Source: Pseudonocardia sp. ICBG1293
GTDB taxonomy: Bacteria; Actinomycetota; Actinomycetes; Mycobacteriales; Pseudonocardiaceae
Direction of reading: 5' to 3'
Length of the DNA stretch: 64,000 nucleotides
NCBI RefSeq assembly: GCF_020131355.1
Contig: NZ_JAHLEL010000038.1
Coordinates: 1-64,000 of the forward strand
Shown here: positions 25,082-34,172 of the stretch, one piece after another
Position numbering within the stretch: position 1 is the first letter of the stretch
How the letters are laid out: every line of letters begins with the position of its first letter
The notes under the pieces: generated by a model
Seen by the model: only the letters and a program-made list of their open reading frames with translations
Database searches by the model: none
What the model was told of the DNA's origin: nothing
Translations under genes and position numbers: made by a program

Positions 25082-26623
25082 ATGACAGGACCTGCCAACA
25101 CCTCGGGGCGGATCGCCTTCGTGGGCAGCGGACCGGGGGACCCGGCGCTGCTCACCGTGCGCGCCCGGGACGTACTCGCCGGCTCTCCGCTGGTCATCAC
25201 CGATCCGGACGTGCCGGAGGGCATCCTCGCCCTGGCCGCGGACGGCGCCGAGGTGCGCCCCGCCGTGGGCCAGCTCGCGGACATCGCGAGCGACCTGCTC
25301 TCCGAGGCGGGCCAGGGCCGCTCGGTGGCCCGGCTGGTCTCCGGCGACCCGCTGACCAACGACGCCGTCGTCGCCGAGGCGATGGCCGTGTCCGCCTCGG
25401 GCACCCCCTTCGACGTCGTCCCGGGCGTCCCGTCCTCGACCGCGGTCCCGGCCTACGCCGGCGTCGCGCTCGGGTCGGCGCACGTCGAGGCCGACGTCCG
25501 GGCCGGGGTCGATTGGGCCGCGCTGGCCGCGAGCCCGGGCCCGGTCGTGCTGCACGCGACGAGCGCGCTGCTCGGCGACGTCGCCGCCGGGCTGACCGCC
25601 CAGGGTGTCCCGGACGCGACGCCGGTCGCGATCACCGCTGGCGGCACCACGTCCACCCAGCGGACCATCTCCTCGTCGGTCGGGCGGATCGCCGCCGACG
25701 GCGGTGACCTGGAGGGTGCGCTCGTCCTCACCGTCGGCGACGCGGCCGGTCGCCGCGGCGAGCTGTCCTGGTGGGAGTCGCGGGCGCTCTACGGCTGGCG
25801 GGTCCTGGTGCCGCGCACCAAGGACCAGGCCGGCGTGATGAGCGAGCGGCTGCGCATGCACGGCGCCATCCCGGAGGAGGTGCCGACGATCGCCGTCGAG
25901 CCGCCCCGGTCGCCCGCGCAGATGGAGCGCTCGGTCAAGGGCCTCGTCGACGGCCGCTACCAGTGGGTCGTGTTCACCTCGACGAACGCGGTCAAGGCGG
26001 TCTGGGAGAAGTTCGGCGAGTTCGGCCTGGACGCCCGTGCCTTCTCCGGTGTGAAGATCGCCTGCGTCGGCCGCTCGACCGCGGAGAAGGTCCGCGAGTT
26101 CGGCATCGAGCCCGAGCTGGTCCCCGACATCGACGAGGCCCAGGCCTCGACGTCGGAGGGCCTGCTCGACATCTTCCCGCCGCACGACGACGTGCTCGAC
26201 CCGGTCGACCGGGTGCTGCTCCCGCGCGCCGACATCGCCACCGAGACGCTCTCGGCCGGGCTGCAGGAGCGCGGCTGGGAGGTCGACGACGTGACGGCCT
26301 ACCGGACCGTCCGGGCCGCCCCGCCGCCCGCGCCGATCCGTGAGGCGATCAAGACCGGCGGCTTCGACGCGGTGTGCTTCACCTCGTCGTCGACGGTGCG
26401 GAACCTGGTCGGCATCGCCGGCAAGCCGCACGCCCGCACCCTGGTCGCCTGCATCGGCCCGGCCACCGCGGAGACCGCTCGGGAGTTCGGCCTGCGGGTC
26501 GACGTGCAGCCCGAGGAGTCCCGCGTCCCGACCCTGGTCGACGCGCTGGCCAGCCACACCGCGAAGCTGCGCGCCGAGGGCAACCTGCCGCCGCCGAAGA
26601 AGGTGAAGGCGCGCCGCCGCTGA
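25082..26623 (+). CDS. hemD: Uroporphyrinogen-III synthase fused to a tetrapyrrole-methylase-like domain
   Basis: A 513-residue two-domain protein. Residues about 8-225 resemble the uroporphyrinogen-III C-methyltransferase fold: IAFVGSGPGDPALLTVRARD, then VARLVSGDPLTNDA and DVVPGVPSSTAVPAY. The canonical GGDP (ExGGDPxxF) loop is SGDP, and the aspartate/tyrosine motif after strand 1 (usually DRLV) is replaced, so methylation activity is doubtful. Residues about 235-500 are the HemD cyclase/inverter domain (WRVLVPRTKDQAGVMSERLR, VVFTSTNAVKAVWEKF, CFTSSSTVRNLVG, IGPATAETAREFGLR). M. tuberculosis Rv0511 has the same fusion. ATG 25082 follows hemC by 17 bases. A strong hairpin follows the gene, closing the rex-hemACD unit. 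Confidence 0.93.
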   Translation: MTGPANTSGRIAFVGSGPGDPALLTVRARDVLAGSPLVITDPDVPEGILALAADGAEVRPAVGQLADIASDLLSEAGQGRSVARLVSGDPLTNDAVVAEAMAVSASGTPFDVVPGVPSSTAVPAYAGVALGSAHVEADVRAGVDWAALAASPGPVVLHATSALLGDVAAGLTAQGVPDATPVAITAGGTTSTQRTISSSVGRIAADGGDLEGALVLTVGDAAGRRGELSWWESRALYGWRVLVPRTKDQAGVMSERLRMHGAIPEEVPTIAVEPPRSPAQMERSVKGLVDGRYQWVVFTSTNAVKAVWEKFGEFGLDARAFSGVKIACVGRSTAEKVREFGIEPELVPDIDEAQASTSEGLLDIFPPHDDVLDPVDRVLLPRADIATETLSAGLQERGWEVDDVTAYRTVRAAPPPAPIREAIKTGGFDAVCFTSSSTVRNLVGIAGKPHARTLVACIGPATAETAREFGLRVDVQPEESRVPTLVDALASHTAKLRAEGNLPPPKKVKARRR

Positions 26624-26668
26624 GCGGAGCGAAGGGCGCACCGGCACCGCCGCCGGGCGTGTGCTCCC

Positions 26669-26709
26669 GTCGGGCCCCGTACCGCCTCCCGAGGTGGTGC
26701 GGGGCCGAC
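26669..26709 (+). terminator. Terminator hairpin after hemD
   Basis: Arms 26669-26688 and 26691-26709 form a stem of about 19 pairs with one bulged G and two G-T wobbles, around a two-base gap. It lies between hemD and the hemB -10 and would separate the two transcription units. Confidence 0.65.
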
Positions 26710-26727
26710 GTGTGTCCGGGGCGGTCG

Positions 26728-26733
26728 TAGCCT
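26728..26733 (+). promoter_or_regulatory. -10 element of hemB (near-leaderless)
   Basis: TAGCCT ends seven bases before ATG 26741. No Shine-Dalgarno is present, consistent with a leaderless message. Confidence 0.5.
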
Positions 26734-26740
26734 GGTCCGC

Positions 26741-27721
26741 ATGGGTTTTCCGGCGCAGCGTCCCCGACGGTTGCGGACCACCCCCGCGATGCGGCGGCTG
26801 GTCTCCGAGACCGAGGTCCGTCCGCGGCAGCTGGTGCTGCCGATGTTCGTCCGTGAGGGTGCGACGGAGCCGGTCCCGATCGGGTCGATGCCCGGGGTCG
26901 TGCAGCACACCCGCGACTCGCTGCGCAAGGCGGTCGCGGAGGCGGCGGCCGCGGGTGTCGGCGGCGTGATGCTGTTCGGCGTGCCCGAGCACCACGACGC
27001 GACCGGCTCCGGCGCCGTCGACCCGGCCGGGATCCTCAACGTCGGCCTGCGTGACGTGCGCTCCGAGGTGGGCGACGACCTGGTCGTGATGTCGGACCTG
27101 TGCCTGGACGAGTTCACCGACCACGGCCACTGCGGCGTGCTGGACGCCGACGGCGGTGTCGACAACGACGCCACGCTGGAGATCTACGCGCGGATGGGCG
27201 TCGAGCAGGCCCGCGCAGGTGCCCACCTGGTCGGTCCCAGCGGGATGATGGACGGCCAGGTCGGCGTCATCCGGACCGCGCTCGACGAGGCCGGGTTCAC
27301 CGACACCGGCATCCTCGCCTACACCGCGAAGTACGCCTCGGCCTTCTACGGCCCGTTCCGCGAGGCGGTGAACTCGCAGCTGAAGGGCGATCGCAAGACC
27401 TACCAGCAGGACGGCGGCAACGCCCGCGAGGCGCTGCGCGAGCTGGCGCTGGACCTCGACGAGGGTGCCGACATGGTGATGGTCAAGCCCGCGCTGGCCT
27501 ATCTCGACATCCTGGCCCGGGTGGCCGACGTCGCCGACGTGCCGGTCGCGGCGTACCAGATCTCGGGGGAGTACGCGATGGTCGAGGCGGCGGTGGAGAA
27601 GGGCTGGCTCGACCGCGAGCGGACCATCCTGGAGACGCTGACCTCGATCCGCCGCGCGGGTGCGGACGTGATCCTGACCTACTGGGCCACCGAGGCCGCG
27701 ACCTGGCTCGACCGGGGCTGA
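26741..27721 (+). CDS. hemB: Delta-aminolevulinic acid dehydratase (porphobilinogen synthase)
   Basis: A 326-residue enzyme condensing two 5-aminolevulinate molecules. The Schiff-base lysines are K197 ([15 protein letters not shown]) and K249 ([14 protein letters not shown]). The metal-site segment reads [15 protein letters not shown]. The zinc-type triple-cysteine pattern is replaced by Asp-containing positions, so this is the magnesium-dependent class. It starts 117 bases after hemD behind its own hairpin and -10, so it can be expressed independently of Rex-controlled hemACD. Expected length for the family. Confidence 0.96.
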   Translation: MGFPAQRPRRLRTTPAMRRLVSETEVRPRQLVLPMFVREGATEPVPIGSMPGVVQHTRDSLRKAVAEAAAAGVGGVMLFGVPEHHDATGSGAVDPAGILNVGLRDVRSEVGDDLVVMSDLCLDEFTDHGHCGVLDADGGVDNDATLEIYARMGVEQARAGAHLVGPSGMMDGQVGVIRTALDEAGFTDTGILAYTAKYASAFYGPFREAVNSQLKGDRKTYQQDGGNAREALRELALDLDEGADMVMVKPALAYLDILARVADVADVPVAAYQISGEYAMVEAAVEKGWLDRERTILETLTSIRRAGADVILTYWATEAATWLDRG

Positions 27722-27826
27722 TCCCGCCGCCCTCGGGACGGTCTCCGCGGAGATCGCTCACGCGATGGAGCGTGTCCGTCGACGGCGGCCGGGCGAGGCC
27801 GCATCGAGGACACCTGTCTGCGGGGT

Positions 27827-27843
27827 CGCTTACCCGGTAAGCG
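27827..27843. repeat. Palindrome CGCTTACCnGGTAAGCG, copy 1
   Basis: CGCTTACCCGGTAAGCG has perfect 8-base arms around one central base. Two further copies lie at 62402-62418 and 62580-62596. All three are intergenic and are followed by a G/A-ATTC sequence. This copy lies about 105 bases after the hemB stop and could be an operator or a mobile palindromic repeat. Confidence 0.75.
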
Positions 27844-27854
27844 AATTCGCAGAT

Positions 27855-27990
27855 CCCGGCACGGCACGGCCCGGCCCGGCCCGGCTCGGCTCGGCCCGGC
27901 CCGTCCCGGCAGAGCCCGGCCCGTCCCGGCTTGGCGCGGTGCGGCCCCGGTCCGGCACGGCGCGGCCCGGCCCCGGTCCGACCCGAGCGC
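27855..27990. repeat. Low-complexity CCCGG/CGGCC-rich tract
   Basis: An irregular tandem array of CGGCC, CGGCT and CCCGG-type pentamers of about 135 bases directly after the palindrome. No coding or promoter signal was seen inside. Confidence 0.6.
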
Positions 27991-28158
27991 GTCCCCGAGC
28001 CCGACGGCGCCTCCCGAACGAGCCGGAAGGCCTCGCGGGCCGGTCGGGGCCGCGCAGGGTGACGGCAGGGCGGCGTGCGCCGTCGCACGGACGTCCGATG
28101 AGGGGTGAATCGCGCCGGCGGGTACCGCCGAACGTGGCAAACCGGACACCGTCCCGGC

Positions 28159-28164
28159 TACCGT
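28159..28164 (+). promoter_or_regulatory. -10 element for the membrane-protein gene
   Basis: TACCGT ends seven bases before GTG 28172. The GGAGG that follows is only two bases from the GTG, too close for normal pairing, so a leaderless start is more likely. Confidence 0.45.
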
Positions 28165-28171
28165 GGAGGTC

Positions 28172-28909
28172 GTGAGCAGCGACCCCGGACAGCACGACGC
28201 CCCGCAGTACTACCGGCCCGGGCCGTCGACGGGGCGCTACCCGCAGTACCCGCAGAACCCGTACCCGAACGGCTGGCACGGCGGCTCCACACCGCCGGCG
28301 TCCCCGCAGCAGGCACCCGCGGCGCCCACGCCCGCGCCGCAGCCGGGGCCCGGCCGGCAGGCCGGGCAGGGGCCGCAATGGAACGCCGGATCGGGCTGGG
28401 GGCCGCCCCCGGCGGGGCTCGGGAGCGGGCCGCAGGGACGACCGGCCCGTCCCCGTCAGGTGCTCTCCGCCCTGATCGTGCTGGTCGCAGCGGCGTTGCC
28501 GTTCGTCGTCATGGGCATCGGCGCGATGTTCGCCACGATCACCGACGCGGTCCTCGACGACACCGGGATCCCGCGCGCCGACATCGACGCCGCGCTGGCC
28601 CAGACCGGTCTGACGATGGACCAGCTCACCCAGTTCGTGCGGGTCATGGGCGGGGTCTTCCTCGTCCTGGGGCTGGTGTGGATCGCGCTCGCGGTCGTCG
28701 CGTTCCTCGGGGCCGGTGGTGCCCGGATCGCACTGGCCGTACTGGCCGGCGTCTACGGGATCCCGCTCCTGCTGCTCATGGCGCCGACGCTCCCGCTGTT
28801 CGCAGTGTTGGTCGTGGTCCTCTCGGTGGCCGGCGTCGCGCTGCTCTACGGCCCCGCGGCGAAGGAGTGGTACGCCACCCGCAGGCTCGGGGCCGCGAGC
28901 CGGTCCTGA
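28172..28909 (+). CDS. Proline/glutamine-rich multi-pass membrane protein
   Basis: A 245-residue protein between hemB and hemL, where mycobacteria have the small membrane genes Rv0513/Rv0514. Residues 1-95 are disordered, rich in P, Q, G and Y ([20 protein letters not shown]). Four hydrophobic helices follow, with cores [58 protein letters not shown] and [20 protein letters not shown] soluble loop ([20 protein letters not shown]) separates helices 1 and 2. No enzymatic motif. Function unknown. Confidence 0.78.
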   Translation: MSSDPGQHDAPQYYRPGPSTGRYPQYPQNPYPNGWHGGSTPPASPQQAPAAPTPAPQPGPGRQAGQGPQWNAGSGWGPPPAGLGSGPQGRPARPRQVLSALIVLVAAALPFVVMGIGAMFATITDAVLDDTGIPRADIDAALAQTGLTMDQLTQFVRVMGGVFLVLGLVWIALAVVAFLGAGGARIALAVLAGVYGIPLLLLMAPTLPLFAVLVVVLSVAGVALLYGPAAKEWYATRRLGAASRS

Positions 28910-28931
28910 CACCGGCTGCGAGACTGGGCCC

Positions 28932-30272
28932 GTGAGCACCGGAAGCGCAGGGACCACCGTGAGCAACCCGGAACCGAAGGAGTCCGCCCGCCTGTTCGAG
29001 CGGGCGACCGAGCTGATCCCCGGTGGGGTGAACTCCCCGGTACGGGCGTTCAACTCGGTCGGCGGCACCCCACGGTTCATGGTGTCGGGGCAGGGCTGCC
29101 GCCTCACCGACGCCGACGGTGCGACCTACGTCGACCTCGTCTCCTCGTGGGGACCGATGATCCTGGGACATGCGCACCCGGCCGTCGTCGAGGCGGTGCG
29201 GTCCGCGGCGAGCCAGGGGCTCTCCTTCGGCACCCCGACGCCCGGCGAGATCGACCTCGCCGCCGAGATCGTCGACCGCGCCCCGGTCGAGCAGGTCCGC
29301 CTGGTCAACTCGGGCACCGAGGCGACGATGAGCGCCATCCGGCTCGCCCGCGGCATCACCGGCCGCACCGTGATCGTGAAGTTCTCCGGCTGTTACCACG
29401 GCCACGTGGACGCGCTGCTCGCCGACGCCGGCTCCGGCATCGCCACTCTCGGCCTGCCGACCAGCCCGGGCGTCACCGGTGCCCAGGCCGCCGACACCGT
29501 GGTGCTGCCCTACAACGACCTCGACGCCGTGCGTGCGGTGTTCGAGCAGCGCGGCCCCGAGATCGCCTGCGTGATCACCGAGGCCGCCGCCGGGAACATG
29601 GGCGTGGTCCCGCCGGTGGAGGGGTTCAACGCCGCACTGCGCGACCTCGCGCACGCGCACGGCGCGCTGCTGGTCATCGACGAGGTCATGACCGGGTTCC
29701 GGGCGTCGCGTCAGGGCTGGTACGGCTGCGACGGCGTCGACGGGGACCTCTACACCTTCGGCAAGGTCATGTCCGGTGGCCTGCCCGCGGCCGCGTTCGG
29801 CGGGTCGGCGCAGCACATGTCGTACCTGGCCCCGGCCGGGCCGGTCTACCAGGCGGGCACCCTCGCCGGGAACCCGGTCGCGGTCGCCGCCGGGCTCACC
29901 ACGCTGCGCCACGCCGACGAGGCGGTCTACGCCACCCTGCAGCGCCACGCCGACCGGATCGGTGCCCTGGTGACCGCGGCGCTGGACCGGGAGGGCGTCG
30001 CCCACACGATCCAGTACGCGGGCACCATGTTCTCCCCGTTCTTCACCGCCGACCCGGTCGTCGACTACGCGGGCGCGAAGGCCGCCGAGACCTGGCGCTA
30101 CCCGGCGTTCTTCCACGCCATGCTCGACCACGGCGTCTACCTGCCGCCCAGCGCGTTCGAGGGCTGGTTCGTGTCCACCGCGCTGGACGACGAGGCGTTC
30201 GAGCGCATCGAGACCGGTCTCGGCGCCGCCGCGAGGGCCGCCGCCGCAGCCACCCGACCGGACGGGGCCTGA
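28932..30272 (+). CDS. hemL: Glutamate-1-semialdehyde 2,1-aminomutase
   Basis: A 446-residue PLP aminomutase making 5-aminolevulinate from glutamate-1-semialdehyde. Motifs: [28 protein letters not shown]-type [44 protein letters not shown] and Schiff-base K278 in [12 protein letters not shown]. Length is normal. GTG 28932 has GAGACT (28920-28925) at leaderless distance; GTG 28959 is a second candidate. The first two enzymes of the C5 pathway (HemA, HemL) and HemB/C/D are therefore all in this window. Followed at two bases by a phosphatase gene. Confidence 0.95.
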   Translation: MSTGSAGTTVSNPEPKESARLFERATELIPGGVNSPVRAFNSVGGTPRFMVSGQGCRLTDADGATYVDLVSSWGPMILGHAHPAVVEAVRSAASQGLSFGTPTPGEIDLAAEIVDRAPVEQVRLVNSGTEATMSAIRLARGITGRTVIVKFSGCYHGHVDALLADAGSGIATLGLPTSPGVTGAQAADTVVLPYNDLDAVRAVFEQRGPEIACVITEAAAGNMGVVPPVEGFNAALRDLAHAHGALLVIDEVMTGFRASRQGWYGCDGVDGDLYTFGKVMSGGLPAAAFGGSAQHMSYLAPAGPVYQAGTLAGNPVAVAAGLTTLRHADEAVYATLQRHADRIGALVTAALDREGVAHTIQYAGTMFSPFFTADPVVDYAGAKAAETWRYPAFFHAMLDHGVYLPPSAFEGWFVSTALDDEAFERIETGLGAAARAAAAATRPDGA

Positions 30273-30274
30273 GC

Positions 30275-30934
30275 ATGGGCGACCGGACCAGCCCGCCCGC
30301 GTCCGGGCCGGTGACCGTGGTGCACGTGCTGCGCCACGGCGAGGTGCACAACCCCGAGGGCGTCCTCTACGGCCGCATCCCCGGCTACCACCTGTCCGAG
30401 CACGGCCACGCCCAGGCGAAGACCGTCGCCGCGTATCTCGACGGCAACGACATCGCCGCCGTCGTCGCCTCGCCGCTGCAGCGCGCCCAGGAGACCGCCC
30501 GCCCGATCGCGGACACCCACGGCGTCGACATCCACACCGACGAGGGCCTGATCGAGTCGGGCAACCTGTTCGAGGGCAAGCGGTTCGGCGTCGGCGACGG
30601 CGCGCTCAAGCGCCCGCAGGTGTGGCGGCTGCTGCGTGACCCGTTCACCCCGTCGTGGGGCGAGCCGTACCGGGCGATCGCGCACCGGATGCTCGGTGCC
30701 GTGCACGCCGCGCGGGCGCTCGCGCCCGGCCGCGAGGTCGTGTGCGTGTCCCACCAGCTGCCGATCTGGACGCTGCGCCGCTACCTCATGGGGCAGCGGC
30801 TGTGGCACGACCCGCGCCGCCGCCAGTGCGCACTGGCCTCGCTGACCAGCATCGAGTTCACCGGCACCCGGATGACCGGGCTGCGCTACGCCGAGCCGGC
30901 CGGCCCCAGTGGCGCGATGGTGACCGGAGCATGA
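30275..30934 (+). CDS. Histidine phosphatase family protein (phosphoglycerate-mutase-like)
   Basis: A 219-residue histidine-phosphatase-superfamily protein, at the position of Rv0525. The catalytic motif is VLRHGEVHNPEG (H21), and the second histidine is in VVCVSHQLPIWTLRRYL. It lacks the segments typical of true glycolytic mutases, which the gpmA product has, so it is a phosphatase of unknown substrate. ATG 30275 follows hemL by two bases and its stop overlaps the tlpA-like ATG (ATGA). The gene is wedged into the haem/cytochrome c transcription unit, as in mycobacteria. Confidence 0.87.
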   Translation: MGDRTSPPASGPVTVVHVLRHGEVHNPEGVLYGRIPGYHLSEHGHAQAKTVAAYLDGNDIAAVVASPLQRAQETARPIADTHGVDIHTDEGLIESGNLFEGKRFGVGDGALKRPQVWRLLRDPFTPSWGEPYRAIAHRMLGAVHAARALAPGREVVCVSHQLPIWTLRRYLMGQRLWHDPRRRQCALASLTSIEFTGTRMTGLRYAEPAGPSGAMVTGA

Positions 30935-31530
30935 GACGCCTGCTGCCCGCCCTGCTCGGTCTGCTCCTGCTCGTCGCGGGATGCGGCGTAGGCCGCGACG
31001 CCGCGGGCGGGGGGCCGGGCCAGGACTTCCAGTTCGTCGCCCCCGGCGGCCAGGTGCGCATCACCTACGACCCGCCGGAGAGCCGCCAGACGGTCACCGA
31101 CCTGCGCGGGGAGAGTCTGCTGCGTGAGGGCACCCAGGTCGGCACGGGCGACTTCCCCGACACCGTCCGGGTGATCAACATCTGGGGCTCCTGGTGCGGC
31201 CCGTGCCGGACCGAGGCTCCCGAGCTGCAGGCGGTGGCCGAGGCGGCGGAGGGGAAGGCCGTCGTCCTGGGGATCGACGTCCGCGACGACCGTCAGGCCG
31301 CCCTGGACTTCGTCACCGACCGCGGCATCACCTACGACTCGATCTACGACGCCCCCGGCCGCACCCTGGCCCGGCTCGACGGCTATCCGCGCAACGTCGT
31401 CCCGTCGACGATCGTGCTCGACCGCGAGTCCCGGGTCGCGGCGGTGTTCCTGGTCCCGGTCGGCAGCTCCGACCTGCTGCCGCTCATCACCCGGCTCGCC
31501 GCCGAGCCGTCGTCCGGTTCGTCCCGCTGA
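30931..31530 (+). CDS. TlpA/ResA-type thiol-disulfide lipoprotein
   Basis: A 199-residue lipoprotein. The signal peptide MRRLLPALLGLLLLVAGC has a lipobox with Cys18. A thioredoxin fold follows with the active site NIWGSWCGPCRTEAPEL (C89/C92) and the cis-proline VVPSTIVLDRE. It should act outside the membrane, reducing apocytochrome c cysteines with electrons from CcdA, whose gene is next. Counterpart of Rv0526. It overlaps the upstream gene by four bases. Confidence 0.92.
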   Translation: MRRLLPALLGLLLLVAGCGVGRDAAGGGPGQDFQFVAPGGQVRITYDPPESRQTVTDLRGESLLREGTQVGTGDFPDTVRVINIWGSWCGPCRTEAPELQAVAEAAEGKAVVLGIDVRDDRQAALDFVTDRGITYDSIYDAPGRTLARLDGYPRNVVPSTIVLDRESRVAAVFLVPVGSSDLLPLITRLAAEPSSGSSR

Positions 31531-31612
31531 CCGCGGGTGACCGCGCGGTCGCACCCCGACCGGTGAACTACACGCTGTAGAACCCGCCGCGCGGTACCCC
31601 GCGCAGGGCTTC

Positions 31613-31618
31613 TACCCT
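31613..31618 (+). promoter_or_regulatory. -10 element of ccdA
   Basis: TACCCT ends eight bases before ATG 31627, giving a message with at most one or two leader bases. It allows ccdA-resB-ccsB expression separate from the upstream haem genes. Confidence 0.45.
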
Positions 31619-31626
31619 GGGGTGCG

Positions 31627-32487
31627 ATGGACGCGACGACGACGCTGGCGATCTCGGGGCCGCTGCTGCTCGCAGTGCTGGTCTCGGTCGCCGCGGGGCT
31701 GGTGAGCTTCGCGTCGCCGTGCGTCGTCCCGCTGGTGCCCGGTTACCTCGCCTACCTCGCGGGGCTCGTCGGCGCGCAGTCGCCGCCGGTGACCCCGGCC
31801 GAGGCGACCGCCCGCGCCGCCGCCCGCCGGGGTGTGCCCGCCGCGGCGCCCCGGGACGGCACCGCGGGTGCCGCCGCCGTGGCGGACGCGCCGCCCCGCG
31901 ACGACGGTCGCTGGCGGGTCGCGGGAGCCGCGCTGCTGTTCGTCGGCGGGTTCACCGTCGTGTTCGGTGCGATCATGGTCGGGGTCGTGTGGCTGTCCGA
32001 CGTGCTCATCGACAACGAGGCGCTGCTGCAGCGCGTCGGCGGTGTCGTGATGATCGTGATGGGGCTGGCGTTCGCCGGGGCGATCCCCGCGCTGCAGCGC
32101 GAGTACCGCTCGCACTGGACGCCCCGGGCGGGGCTCGCCGGCGCCCCGCTGCTGGGCGCGGTGTTCGGCCTGGGCTGGGTGCCCTGCATCGGACCGACGC
32201 TCGCCGGGGTGGTCGCCGTCGCCGCGGGAACCGGGGGCGGCTCGGTCCGCGGGATCGTGCTGATCCTCGCCTACTGCGCCGGTCTGGGGATCCCGTTCGT
32301 GCTGATCGCGCTGGGCGCGACCCGGGCGGTGCGCGCGCTGGGCTGGCTGCGCCGCCACACCCGGGCGGTGCAGGTCACCGGGGGGCTGCTGCTCGTCGTC
32401 GTCGGGGCGCTGCTGGTGTCCGGGCTGTGGTCCCAGTGGCTGGTGAAGCTGCAGGTGTCGGTCGCCGGATTCACCCCGCCGATCTGA
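31627..32487 (+). CDS. ccdA: Cytochrome c biogenesis protein CcdA
   Basis: A 286-residue DsbD-beta-type membrane protein with six hydrophobic helices. Its two redox cysteines are in VSFASPCVVPLVPGYLAYLA and GWVPCIGPTLAGV. A hydrophilic Ala/Arg-rich loop of about 45 residues (about 60-95) sits between helices 1 and 2. It carries electrons across the membrane to the TlpA-like lipoprotein. Counterpart of Rv0527. Its stop shares a base with the resB start (TGATG). Confidence 0.94.
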   Translation: MDATTTLAISGPLLLAVLVSVAAGLVSFASPCVVPLVPGYLAYLAGLVGAQSPPVTPAEATARAAARRGVPAAAPRDGTAGAAAVADAPPRDDGRWRVAGAALLFVGGFTVVFGAIMVGVVWLSDVLIDNEALLQRVGGVVMIVMGLAFAGAIPALQREYRSHWTPRAGLAGAPLLGAVFGLGWVPCIGPTLAGVVAVAAGTGGGSVRGIVLILAYCAGLGIPFVLIALGATRAVRALGWLRRHTRAVQVTGGLLLVVVGALLVSGLWSQWLVKLQVSVAGFTPPI

Positions 32488-34166
32488 TGAGCTCCCCGCC
32501 CGACGCCCCGCCGCAGCCGTCCGTGTCGACACCGGACGGCGGGCCGCCGCCGTCGTCGCAGCGGCCCGGGCCGGTCGCCCGCACGCTGGCCCTGCTGCGC
32601 AACACCTGGCGCGGACTGACCAGCATGCGCACGGCGCTGGTGCTGTTGTTCCTGCTCGCGCTGGCGGCGATGCCCGGGGCCCTGCTGCCGCAGCGCTCGC
32701 TGAACGCGTTCCTGGTCGACGACTTCTACCGGGACAACCCCGCCCTGGCCCCGGTGGTCGACGCGGTCGGCGGCTTCGAGGTGTTCGCGAGCCCGTGGTT
32801 CGCCGCGATCTACCTGCTCCTGATGATCTCCCTGGTCGGCTGCGTGTTCCCGCGCACCGGCGAGTACCTGCGCTCGGTCCGCCAGCCCCCGGTGATGACC
32901 CCGCGCAACCTGACCCGGCTGCCGCACCACGCCGAGGGGACCACGGCTGCGGGTGTCGACGACGAGCTCGCCCGGGCCCGGCGGCTGCTGCGCGGCTGGC
33001 GCACGGCCGAACGCACCGAGGACGACGGCGCACGCACGATCTCGGCGGAGAAGGGGTTCCTGCGCGAGACCGGCAACCTCGTCTTCCACCTCAGCCTGAT
33101 CGGGATCCTGCTCGGCCTGGCGGGGGGGAAGATGTACGGCTACGAGGGCGACGTCATCGTCCGCGCCGACGGCAGCGAGTTCTGCAACAGCTCGATCCTG
33201 GGCTACGACAGCTTCCGCGCCGGGCTGCGCGTCGACGGCACCGACCTCAACGACTTCTGCGTCAAGGTCGACCGGTTCGACGGCACCTGGCTGCCGAACG
33301 GGCAGCCCTCGACCTTCGGCGCCGCGGTCGGGTTCCAGCCCGGTCAGGACGTCCGCGACGGCGTCAGCACCTGGCGCCCCGACGAGATCGCGGTGAACCA
33401 CCCGCTGCGCACCGACGGCGACCGCGTCTACCTGACCGGCTACGGCTACGCGCCGGAGTTCACGGTCACCTGGCCGGACGGGCAGAGCCGCACCGGTGAG
33501 GTGCAGTGGCGTCCGGTCGACCAGTCCGGCACCCAGCTGTCGGAGGGGGCGACGAAGTTCGAGCGTCCGGGCATCACGGACCCGGAGCAGCGGCGTACCA
33601 CGCAGCTCGCCGTCACCGGGACGTTCGCCCCGACCGGCGCGGTCGACCCCGAGGGCACGCTGGTGTCGGTGCACCCGGACCTGCGCTCGCCCACCGCCGA
33701 CGTCGACGTGCTCCTCGGCGACCTCGGCATCGACGACGGTCGCGGACAGTCGATCTTCAGCGTCGACCAGGGCAAGATCGACGACGGTGAGCTGCGCTCG
33801 GTCGCGACGGCGCGGCTCGGGATCGGCGACACCACCCGGCTGCCGGACGGCACGGTCGTCCGGTTCGACGGGGTCACCCCATGGGTGAACCTGCAGGTGG
33901 GGCACGACCCCGGCCAGTCCTGGGTACTGGTCGCCGCGGTGCTGATGGTCGGCGGCCTCGCGCTGTCGCTGTCGGTCACGCGGCGCCGGTTCTGGGTGCG
34001 GGTGTCCCCCTCCGGTCCGGGCGTGGCCGGCGCCGACCCGGCGCACGGCGGGGGCAGCCGCATCGCCCTCGGTGGTCTGGCCCGGACCGACCGGGCAGGC
34101 TACGGCGAGGAGTTCGACCGGCTCGCGACCGAGCTGCTCGACCCGACGGACAAGAAGGACGGTTAA
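32487..34166 (+). CDS. resB: Cytochrome c biogenesis protein ResB
   Basis: A 559-residue System II component (Rv0528 type). N-terminal transmembrane helices are MRTALVLLFLLALAAMPGAL with the ResB signature LLPQRSLN, and FAAIYLLLMISLVGCVF with CVFPRT. A third helix is NLVFHLSLIGILLGLAGG. A large extracytoplasmic domain (about 215-470) and a final helix VLVAAVLMVGGLALSLSV follow, then a cytoplasmic tail. With CcsB it forms the haem-handling cytochrome c synthase. It overlaps ccdA by one base and precedes ccsB by six. Confidence 0.93.
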   Translation: MSSPPDAPPQPSVSTPDGGPPPSSQRPGPVARTLALLRNTWRGLTSMRTALVLLFLLALAAMPGALLPQRSLNAFLVDDFYRDNPALAPVVDAVGGFEVFASPWFAAIYLLLMISLVGCVFPRTGEYLRSVRQPPVMTPRNLTRLPHHAEGTTAAGVDDELARARRLLRGWRTAERTEDDGARTISAEKGFLRETGNLVFHLSLIGILLGLAGGKMYGYEGDVIVRADGSEFCNSSILGYDSFRAGLRVDGTDLNDFCVKVDRFDGTWLPNGQPSTFGAAVGFQPGQDVRDGVSTWRPDEIAVNHPLRTDGDRVYLTGYGYAPEFTVTWPDGQSRTGEVQWRPVDQSGTQLSEGATKFERPGITDPEQRRTTQLAVTGTFAPTGAVDPEGTLVSVHPDLRSPTADVDVLLGDLGIDDGRGQSIFSVDQGKIDDGELRSVATARLGIGDTTRLPDGTVVRFDGVTPWVNLQVGHDPGQSWVLVAAVLMVGGLALSLSVTRRRFWVRVSPSGPGVAGADPAHGGGSRIALGGLARTDRAGYGEEFDRLATELLDPTDKKDG

Positions 34167-34172
34167 CCGGAG

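Larger units (their letters stand above)
27722..28171. other. Intergenic region downstream of hemB
   Basis: 450 bases with no credible gene. It contains a palindrome shared with the menG-nuoA gap (27827-27843), a low-complexity CCCGG-rich run (about 27855-27990) and the -10 of the next gene (28159-28164). Open frames here reflect base composition only. Confidence 0.6.

Noticed and set aside
27827-27843. The shared palindrome as a BldD box
   Set aside because: The BldD pattern I know has five bases between the AC and GT half-sites; here the spacer in TTAC-n3-GTAA is three.
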